64,000 bases of DNA from positions 1 to 64,000 of the forward strand of contig CAYRVX010000020.1 of NCBI GenBank assembly GCA_964427875.1. Direction: 5' to 3'. A model generated the notes under the pieces. It saw nothing but the letters and a program-made list of their open reading frames with translations, did not search any database and was not told the origin of the DNA. Positions 58,115 through 64,000 of the stretch are shown here, in pieces. The translations under genes and the position numbers were made by a program. This DNA is from CAYRVX01 sp964427875 (lineage in GTDB: Bacteria > Planctomycetota > Phycisphaerae > SM23-33). Numbering within the stretch: the first letter of the stretch is position 1; every line of letters starts with the position of its first letter.

Positions 58115-59338
58115 GTGGCAGCCAAAACGACATGGAGCATATCCGCCGAGTGGATCCTTCCGGGCGACGGGAGGACGCTGCACCACGGCGTGCTGCGCGG
58201 CCGGGGCGGTGAGATCGACGCGGTCGGGCCGGAGGGGGATGTGCGGCCGGCCGTCGACCACCGTGAGATGGGGGCCGTGGCCATCCTGCCCGGGCTCATC
58301 AACGCCCACACGCACCTCGAGCTGACCCACCTCCGCGGGCAGCTTCCCGCCAAGCGCCCGATCTCGCAGTGGCTCTTCGCCCTGCGGGCCCGCTGGCCGG
58401 CCACCCACGACCTCGACGCCGCCGTCGAGGACGGGGCCGCCGAGGCGCTCGCCACCGGCACCACCGCCATCGCCGATACCTGCCACAACAACCGCGCCTG
58501 GCGGACGCTGAAGCGCTCGCCCCTGCGGGCCGTCTGCTTCGCGGAGGTCATGGGCATCGGCCCGCTGGCCGACGCGGCCGTCCCGAGGCTCCAGAAGCAC
58601 ATCCGCGGCGTCAGGAGCACCCCCCGCCTGCGCTTCGGCATCAGCCCCCACGCGCCCTACACCACCAGCCAGGACGTCTACCGAAAGGCCGTCGCCATCG
58701 CGCGGAAGCGGCGCTGGCCCGTCGCGACCCACCTCGCCGAGACCGAGAGCGAGCGCCAGTTCCTCCTCCGCGGCTCCGGGAGGCTCTTCGACTTCCTCAC
58801 GCACATGGGGCTGATGAGCTCGTCCGTCGAGATCCCCGGCTGCACGCCGATCGCCTTCGCCCAGCGCGTCGGGCTCTTCGACGGGCCGTGCATCCTCGCC
58901 CACGTCAACTACCTCGACGACTCCGAGATGAAGGTCCTCGCGGCCAGCGGGGCGTCGGTGGTCTGCTGCCCGCGGAGCAACGACTTCTTCGGCCGCAACC
59001 AGCACCGCTACGCCGAGATGCTCGCCGCCGGCATCAACGTCGCGCTGGGCACGGACAGCCTGGCGAGCAACACGTCGCTGGACATGCTGGCCGAGATGGC
59101 CCGCCTCCGCGCCGAGGCGAAGGTGGACAACCAGACGCTGCTTCGCATGGCCACGCTCAACGGCGCCAAGGCCCTCGGCTGGGACGCCTCGCTCGGCCAG
59201 CTCGCCCCCGGCAAGCAGGCCGACTGGATCGCCCTCGACCTGCCCCCCGACACCCTCGCCCCCCTGGAGGCCATCGTCACCGGCCGCGCCAAAGTCGCCG
59301 AAGTCGCCATCGCCGGCAAAACCGTCCACACCGCCTGA
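58115..59338 (+). CDS. amidohydrolase-family deaminase (aminofutalosine/SAH-deaminase-like)
   Basis: The 407-residue protein is a metal-dependent deaminase of the TrzN/MTA-SAH group. Its metal motif is LINAHTHLELTHLRG near residue 68, then THLAETESE, and the late Asp in LGTDSLASNTSLDML near 310. The HTHLEL form, with Glu after HxHL, resembles aminodeoxyfutalosine deaminases more than SAH/MTA deaminases, which usually read HTHxxM. It has a GTG start at 58115. With the upstream nucleosidase it could form part of a purine-nucleoside salvage or futalosine step. Confidence 0.85.
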   Translation: MAAKTTWSISAEWILPGDGRTLHHGVLRGRGGEIDAVGPEGDVRPAVDHREMGAVAILPGLINAHTHLELTHLRGQLPAKRPISQWLFALRARWPATHDLDAAVEDGAAEALATGTTAIADTCHNNRAWRTLKRSPLRAVCFAEVMGIGPLADAAVPRLQKHIRGVRSTPRLRFGISPHAPYTTSQDVYRKAVAIARKRRWPVATHLAETESERQFLLRGSGRLFDFLTHMGLMSSSVEIPGCTPIAFAQRVGLFDGPCILAHVNYLDDSEMKVLAASGASVVCCPRSNDFFGRNQHRYAEMLAAGINVALGTDSLASNTSLDMLAEMARLRAEAKVDNQTLLRMATLNGAKALGWDASLGQLAPGKQADWIALDLPPDTLAPLEAIVTGRAKVAEVAIAGKTVHTA

Positions 59339-59386
59339 GCAGCGGGGAGACCGGGGGACCGGAATACCGTGGGACCGTTCCCCTGC

Positions 59387-59531
59387 GATTGCGGATTGCG
59401 GATTGCGAATTGCGGATTGGCCCTGTCCCCCAATCGTGATCGTACTCGTAATCGTCCTCGCCTGCCCTGAGCGTAGTCGAAGGGTCCTCGTCCTCATTAG
59501 TGCCTCCCCTACTCCGTATTCCCTACTCCCT
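59387..59531. repeat. repeat hub: heptamers, hexamers and nested palindromic repeat
   Basis: In order: GATTGCG heptamers (59387-59419); an inverse CGAGGA-type hexamer run (59433-59460); CCTGCCCTGAGCGTAGTCGA with its AGG end (59461-59483), which interrupts the hexamers; more hexamers (to 59494); and inverse GGGAGTA heptamers (59502-59531). Positions 59532-59687 carry only GC hairpins and no gene. Confidence 0.88.
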
Positions 59532-59687
59532 TCTGTAAGTGACCGGAATCCCGAGAGGGGATGCCCGGTTCGTCGAATCCGCTGCCTTTGCGAACGCGGC
59601 GGAGCCGCGGCGTGTCGCCGCGGTGCGTTTGCTCACGCCAATCCGCCCGCTGTCGCGGTTGTGTGTGACCGGCGATTCTGGCGGCAC

Positions 59688-59830
59688 CCATGGTGGCACG
59701 GGCATCCTGCCCGTGCGTCCCACGACCGTCCCGGTCGTGGAATCGATTGGACGTGCAGGGCCGGGACGGCCCTGTGACACATGGGCGGGACGCCCATGCC
59801 ACTCCTATGCCACGCCCATGCCACCAGACC
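59688..59830. repeat. multi-hairpin interspersed element, copy 2
   Basis: GGCACGGGCATCCTGCCCGTG, cited in parts, is followed by CCACGACCGTCCCGGTCGTGG, again in parts, then CAGGGCCGGGACGGCCCTG and CATGGGCGGGACGCCCATG. The order is that of the copy at 19595 read in the other direction, with one hairpin replaced. Confidence 0.8.
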
Positions 59831-59847
59831 CTGTCACAGACTCGCGA

Positions 59848-61233
59848 TCACTGCTTGCCGGTCGGCTTTCGGCGCTTGCGGACGGGGGGCTTTTGCTGGA
59901 GCGTGGCGCGGCGGCGGAGGATGTGGTGGTAGTGCTGGGCGAAACGGTGGGCCTCGTCGCGGACCGATTGTAGCAGACGCAGCGCCGCGTCGTTTCGCGG
60001 CAGGCGGATCGCGCCGCGGCGGCCGTGGACGAAGATCTCCTCCTTCTTCTTGGCCAGCGAGATCAGCATGGGCGGGCGGAACTCGAGGCCCTCGAAGGCC
60101 TCCCACGCGGCCGAGAGCTGCCCCCGCCCGCCGTCGATCAGGATGATGTCGGGAAACAGCTCCCGGTCCATGCCGGCGTACTTGTACCGCCGCCAGACCA
60201 CCTCGCGGACGGACGCGAAGTCGTCGCTCCGCTCATGCGTCTTGATCTTGTACCGCCGGTAGCCGCTCTTGAACGCCCGCCCGTCGATGAAGCAGACCAT
60301 CGAGCCGCACTGCTCGCCGCCGCCGAGGTGGGCGATGTCGATGCCCTCGATCGTTCGCGGCGAGGCATCGAGCCCGAGGACTTCCGCCAGGCGGCTGAGC
60401 CCCTCGGTGGGATCGACGAAGAACGCCTCCGGCTGGACGTCCTCGTGCACGAGCCCGCGTTTCTGGAGGCTTTCGAGCGCCTTGAGCTCGTCGCGCAGGA
60501 CGGCCGCCCGCTCGAAGTCGAGCTTCTCGGCCGCGGCGGCCATCTCGGCGGTCAACTGGCGGCGGATCTGCGAGCCCTTCGAGCCGAGGAACTGCCTGAG
60601 GTGCCGGATCTGCTCGGCGTAGTCGGCCTTCGACACGAAGCCGGCGCACGGGGCGGTGCACTGCTTGATGTTGTACAGGATGCACGGGCGGTACTCCGGC
60701 CGCTCGCCGGCGGGCAGCTCGGCGAGGTCCAGGTTGCACGTGCGAAACCTGAAGACGCGCTGCATGAGCGGCAGGGCCGCGCGCAGGTCGGCCGCCACGA
60801 CGAACGGGCCGTAGAGCTTCGCGCCTCTGCTCTTCGGCTCGCGCGTGATCGAGACGCGGGCGAAGTCCTCGTCCGTCGTCACCTGGAGGTAGGGGAAGGT
60901 CTTGTCGTCCTTGAGCCGCTCGTTGTACCGCGGCTGGACGTCCTTGATCAGCCGGTTCTCCTGGAGCAGGGCGTCCACCTCGCTGTCGCATTCGAGCACG
61001 TCGAAGTCGGCCACGAGCTCGGCGATCATGTGCCGGATGTCGGGCCCGCGGGTTCGCAGCAGCTCGGCGGCCGGCTGGAAGTAGCTCGCCACGCGCGGCC
61101 GGAGGCTCTTGGCCTTTCCGACGTAGAGCACGCGTCCGGCGGCGTCCTTGAACAGGTACACGCCCGGCGTGGCCGGCAGCTCGGAGACCTTCTCGCGAAT
61201 CTCGTCCAGGATGGCGACGCGCTTTTTCGCCAT
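59848..61233 (-). CDS. uvrC: UvrC excinuclease subunit, C-terminally short
   Basis: The 461-residue protein has the GIY-YIG endonuclease domain (GVYLFKDAAGRVLYVGKAKSL, quoted in two parts: GVYLFKDAAG and RVLYVGKAKSL). It then has a Cys cluster (CNLDLAEL...CILYNIKQCTAPC), the UVR segment (EKLDFERAAVLRDELKAL near 255), and the RNase H-like second nuclease (IEGIDIAHLGG, PDIILIDGGRGQL). It stops after DEAHRFAQHYHHILRR and a basic tail, so the helix-hairpin-helix pair at the end of typical 600-residue UvrC is absent. It makes the dual incisions in nucleotide excision repair. Confidence 0.95.
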   Translation of the reverse strand: MAKKRVAILDEIREKVSELPATPGVYLFKDAAGRVLYVGKAKSLRPRVASYFQPAAELLRTRGPDIRHMIAELVADFDVLECDSEVDALLQENRLIKDVQPRYNERLKDDKTFPYLQVTTDEDFARVSITREPKSRGAKLYGPFVVAADLRAALPLMQRVFRFRTCNLDLAELPAGERPEYRPCILYNIKQCTAPCAGFVSKADYAEQIRHLRQFLGSKGSQIRRQLTAEMAAAAEKLDFERAAVLRDELKALESLQKRGLVHEDVQPEAFFVDPTEGLSRLAEVLGLDASPRTIEGIDIAHLGGGEQCGSMVCFIDGRAFKSGYRRYKIKTHERSDDFASVREVVWRRYKYAGMDRELFPDIILIDGGRGQLSAAWEAFEGLEFRPPMLISLAKKKEEIFVHGRRGAIRLPRNDAALRLLQSVRDEAHRFAQHYHHILRRRATLQQKPPVRKRRKPTGKQ

Positions 61234-61339
61234 GGAGCGATTATACTGCGTGCGAGATGGAACGGGCGCATTCGGATTCCGGCGCGGCCGGAGGCGGCGG
61301 CGCGACAGGATTGCGGCACACGGCCTGCTGGAGTCCACG

Positions 61340-61672
61340 GTCGCCCCTGCCGGGGCTGCGTGTCTCCGGCCCGGTTTCCCCGGGTTTGTCCGCCTCCGGC
61401 GGCCTGCACCCGGGGCTACGAACGATGGCCCCTGCCGGGGCTGGTCCGTCGCCGCCTGCGGGTCCGCCCCGCCGGGGGCGGCGCGGCCCGGCAACGTCCG
61501 TGAATGGCGGCCTTGCCGTGGCACGGGCATCTTGCCCGTGCGTCGCAGGGCCGTCCCGGCCCTGCTCGATCGGGCCGAATGCTCGGGCGAGACGCCCACG
61601 CCACGTTTCCATACACCGCCCTAGCCCAGGGCGCCGTCCGCCCAGGGCGGACAAGCCCTGGGAGCGATGGCC
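61340..61672. repeat. repeat-rich region with multi-hairpin element copy 3 (inverted)
   Basis: Copy 3 of the multi-hairpin element lies at about 61500-61615 (GTGGCACGGGCATCTTGCCC, CAGGGCCGTCCCGGCCCTG, GGCGAGACGCC) and ends in CGTTTCCATACAC, a relative of the 13-bp end at 19729. It is flanked by other palindromes: CCCCTGCCGGGGC at 61347 and 61431, and GCCCAGGGCG...CCCTGGG at 61625-61662. Confidence 0.75.
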
Positions 61673-62816
61673 GGCAAGCCCCGAGCCCCGGACGGGGCGA
61701 TCGTGGACCTTCGCTTTCGCCGGCGTCGCCGCCGTCTTCTCGCCCATCTGTCGAGCCGGCCTGCTCTGCCTCGCCCTGCTTCTGCTGCCGTCGTGTTACG
61801 CGGCCCCGCCGAAGGGCCTCAAGCAGCTCTCCTCCCCGCGTGCGGGCCGTCCGATCGGCGGGCGGGTGGCCGTGGTGTACTCGCCGGACTACGAGATCAA
61901 CCTCGGCGGCCTCGAGCGGCTGCACAGCTTCGACGTGCACAAGTACGGCCGGATCTACCAACACCTCGTCGCCGCCGGCGTGCTGCGCCCCGAAGACGTC
62001 TACGTGCCGCGGCCGGTCTCGCGCGAGCAGGTCCTCCGCGTGCACAGCCGGGAGTTCCTCGCGTCGCTGCGGAGCTCGGCGGCCGTGGGGCGATACCTCG
62101 AGCAGCCGAAGATCGGCAAGATGCCCGCCGGGCTCGCCGACGCCGCGGTGACCAGCGCGTTTCGCCGCGCTACGGGCGGGACGGTGCTCGCGGCCCGCCT
62201 GGCGCTGAGATGCGGCATCGGCATCAACCTCGCCGGCGGGTATCACCACGCCAAGCCAGACGCGGGCGAGGGCTTCTGCATCTACAACGACATCGCCATC
62301 GCCATTCGGGCCATGCAGGACGGCGGGCTGATCCGGCGGGCGCTCGTGGTGGACCTCGACGTGCACCAGGGCAACGGCACGGCCGTGTGCTTCGCGGGCG
62401 ACGACAGCGTCTTCACGTTCTCGATGCATGAGGGCGACATCTACCCCGTGCCGAAGGCGACGAGCGACCTGGACATCGAGCTTCCCGCCGGCACCGCCGA
62501 CGCGGAGTACCTGCGGGTGCTCAAGGCCGCACTGCCGAAGGTCTTCGCGAGGGCCCGCCCGGACGTGGTGGTCCTCCAGGCCGGCTGCGACACGCTCGCC
62601 GGCGACCCGCTGGCGCGCCTGGCCATGACGCCCGCGGGCATCGTCCGGCGCGACGCCATGGTGATCGACGAGTGCGTTCGGCGGAGGGCGCCCGTCGTGA
62701 TGACGCTCGGGGGCGGCTACAGCCGCGGCGCCTGGGCCGTCCAGTACGCCAGCGTCCGCCGCACGCTGGAGGCCCACGGCGGCGTGCGGCCCTCGCGCAG
62801 CGCGGCGCGGAAGTAG
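61518..62816 (+). CDS. histone-deacetylase-family protein with N-terminal export-like segment
   Basis: From about 61860 onward the protein is a class of arginase/deacetylase-fold enzyme. Its motifs are RLHSFDVHKYGRI, NLAGGYHHAKPDAGEGFC (His pair), VVDLDVHQGNGTA (metal Asp and His), QAGCDTLAGDPLA and TLGGGYSRGAW. Before it is a hydrophobic stretch ending LALLLLPSC, like a lipoprotein signal. No ATG is available in frame upstream; possible starts are GTG codons at 61500 or 61518 inside the interspersed repeat, or CTG codons near 61760. The true start is therefore uncertain, and the repeat may have replaced the original 5' end. The substrate is unknown. Confidence 0.82.
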   Translation: MARASCPCVAGPSRPCSIGPNARARRPRHVSIHRPSPGRRPPRADKPWERWPASPEPRTGRSWTFAFAGVAAVFSPICRAGLLCLALLLLPSCYAAPPKGLKQLSSPRAGRPIGGRVAVVYSPDYEINLGGLERLHSFDVHKYGRIYQHLVAAGVLRPEDVYVPRPVSREQVLRVHSREFLASLRSSAAVGRYLEQPKIGKMPAGLADAAVTSAFRRATGGTVLAARLALRCGIGINLAGGYHHAKPDAGEGFCIYNDIAIAIRAMQDGGLIRRALVVDLDVHQGNGTAVCFAGDDSVFTFSMHEGDIYPVPKATSDLDIELPAGTADAEYLRVLKAALPKVFARARPDVVVLQAGCDTLAGDPLARLAMTPAGIVRRDAMVIDECVRRRAPVVMTLGGGYSRGAWAVQYASVRRTLEAHGGVRPSRSAARK

Positions 62817-62889
62817 GAACGGGAGCAGCACGGTGTCTGCGGATTCCCGGACTCCCGGGAAGCGAGTGGCCTTGGGCCCGAGGAGGCGA

Positions 62890-64000
62890 ATGATGAAAGC
62901 CGTCCTGCTGGTTCTGATCCTCCTGGCGTTGAGTGCAGCTCTCGCCTGCGCGGCTGGGCCGCCGGCGGCGGGTCGGCCCCCCGGCACGAGCCGGGCCAGG
63001 CAGGAGGCCGGCGCCGCGAGGCGGCTGGTCCGAATCGGCGCGGCTCAGCCGAAGCGAAGGCTGGTGGATCACGGCATCCGAGATCCGCGGAGCGTGTTGG
63101 TCGGCGTTGGCGCCAACCTCGCTGAGATGGAGAAGCTGATCGACAAGGCCGGCGCGGCCGACTGCGATGTCCTGGCGCTGCCGGAGGACACGCTCGGGCT
63201 GGGCCACTGGGAGGCGGGCAATGTGAGACTGCTCGGCAAGGTGCTGCCTGCCGCCGTCGATCAGATGCTCGGTCGCCTGGGTCGGGCCGCGGCCAGGCAC
63301 GGGATGTACCTGTGCTGTTGCAGCGACACGATCGGCCCCGGCGGGGCCCTGCGGAACACGGCGTTTCTCCTCGGCCGCGACGGCAAGGAGATCGGCCGTT
63401 ACCACAAGGTCAACATGCCGATCCACGAGCTGCACAAGAAACGGGGCGATGGGTTTCCCGTCTTTGCTACCGACGACCTGGGCGACGTGGGAATGCTCAT
63501 CTGCTACGACATGGTCTTCCCGGAGGCCGCCCGCTGCCTCGCCCTCGGGGGGGCCGACATCATCTTCCATCTCACGCTGGGCGGCGCGGCGATCGGGCCG
63601 GGGGACGTCAGCCGCGCGGCGTTCCGCACGCGGGCCGTCGAGAACTACGTGTACCTCGTCGTCGCCCAGCGAGGCTCGGGGAGCATGATCCTCTCGCCGA
63701 CCGGCGAGGTGCTCGCCGAGGGGAAGAAGCCGGGCGACGTCGTGATCGCCGAGATCGACCCGGCCGGCGGGCGGGAAGGCGGCGACGCAATGAACCGCCA
63801 GTCGGACATGCGGGCCCGCCTGTTCCGCGAGCGTTGGCCGGCGGCCTACGGCGTCCTCACCAGTCCCAAGCCCCCCGTGCTCCGGAAGGTGCCGCAGGAG
63901 ATGTCCATCGAGCAGGCCGTTCGCATCGCCAACGCGGCCCTGACCGTAGGCGAGGAGGAGTTCGCAGCGGCGGAAGCCTTGGTGCGAGACGGCAAGACGG
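62890..64000 (+). CDS. secreted carbon-nitrogen hydrolase (nitrilase superfamily), cut by window end
   Basis: At least 370 residues are present; the gene continues beyond the window. It starts MMKAVLLVLILLALSAALAC, a signal peptide with possible lipobox, after GAGGAGGCGA. The nitrilase triad is visible: Glu in LALPEDTLG, Lys in RYHKVNMP, and Cys in GMLICYDMVFPEAAR. The usual closing part SPTGEVLAEG is also present. A further helical segment (MSIEQAVRIANAALT) has begun at the edge, so the protein has an extra C-terminal domain. Export of a nitrilase-type amidase is unusual. It follows the deacetylase gene by about 70 bp and is probably cotranscribed. Confidence 0.9.
   Translation, partial: MMKAVLLVLILLALSAALACAAGPPAAGRPPGTSRARQEAGAARRLVRIGAAQPKRRLVDHGIRDPRSVLVGVGANLAEMEKLIDKAGAADCDVLALPEDTLGLGHWEAGNVRLLGKVLPAAVDQMLGRLGRAAARHGMYLCCCSDTIGPGGALRNTAFLLGRDGKEIGRYHKVNMPIHELHKKRGDGFPVFATDDLGDVGMLICYDMVFPEAARCLALGGADIIFHLTLGGAAIGPGDVSRAAFRTRAVENYVYLVVAQRGSGSMILSPTGEVLAEGKKPGDVVIAEIDPAGGREGGDAMNRQSDMRARLFRERWPAAYGVLTSPKPPVLRKVPQEMSIEQAVRIANAALTVGEEEFAAAEALVRDGKT

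Overview
This window is very GC-rich DNA from an uncultured-type bacterium, most likely a planctomycete (Planctomycetota; class not resolved). The inference rests on the combination of genes: two PEP-CTERM-tailed secreted proteins, a Tat-exported sulfatase, a DUF1080 secreted hydrolase, a very long WD40 protein with a HEAT-like tail, an SGNH-TPR fusion, and a CdsZ-type zinc-ribbon coiled-coil gene beside RNase HI, dnaG and rpoD. A run of exactly 100 N inside miaA shows this is a draft or metagenome scaffold. I see no rRNA, CRISPR array, prophage or integron.

Layout. 1-5 kb: comM, a broken transposase-like gene, tRNA-Asp and an acidic protein. 4.7-8.2 kb: a tight operon of a SAM methyltransferase, a LarA-type racemase homologue and a GAF-SpoIIE phosphatase. 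8.3-11.8 kb: a PEP-CTERM protein and a DUF1080 protein, each with a good sigma-70-type promoter, then two divergent toxin-antitoxin pairs (HepT/MntA and RelE/ParE type). 11.9-20.7 kb: an SGNH-TPR protein, a sulfatase, a glycoside hydrolase with a nested beta-sandwich, and a GT9 glycosyltransferase. 20.7-25.7 kb: tRNA modification genes mnmA and mnmE plus a VTT membrane protein and a Gfo/Idh/MocA oxidoreductase. 25.9-31.5 kb: cdsZ-rnhA-membrane protein-dnaG-rpoD. 31.5-36.6 kb: a TetR-regulated RND efflux operon with an obvious palindromic operator. 36.9-44 kb: a 2-hydroxyacid dehydrogenase with KDPG aldolase, a secreted unknown, and a PH-domain/WD40 pair. 44-52 kb: YbaK, AMMECR1, tadA, miaA, a large PEP-CTERM/dockerin-like protein, a zinc-ribbon protein, YjbQ and a B12-binding radical SAM protein. 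52-64 kb: two CNNM/CorC transporters, a degenerate metallo-beta-lactamase-fold protein, a patatin lipoprotein, an MTAP-like nucleosidase with an HxHLE amidohydrolase, a short uvrC, a histone-deacetylase-family protein and a secreted nitrilase cut by the window end.

The most unusual layer is between and inside the genes. A dense community of small interspersed repeats is present. It includes several unrelated families with a 7-bp period (GATTGCG, CGGGAAC, GGGAATA, CATTAAG, and a 21-bp = 3x7 unit), modular multi-hairpin elements in three copies, palindromes and a clear 162-bp MITE with a 5-bp target duplication. The families cluster together in hubs, one is nested inside another, and some have inserted in frame in comM and mnmE. 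One supplies the stop codon of the YbaK gene. This is the part I would look at first. All assignments come from reading the sequence; no database search was run.
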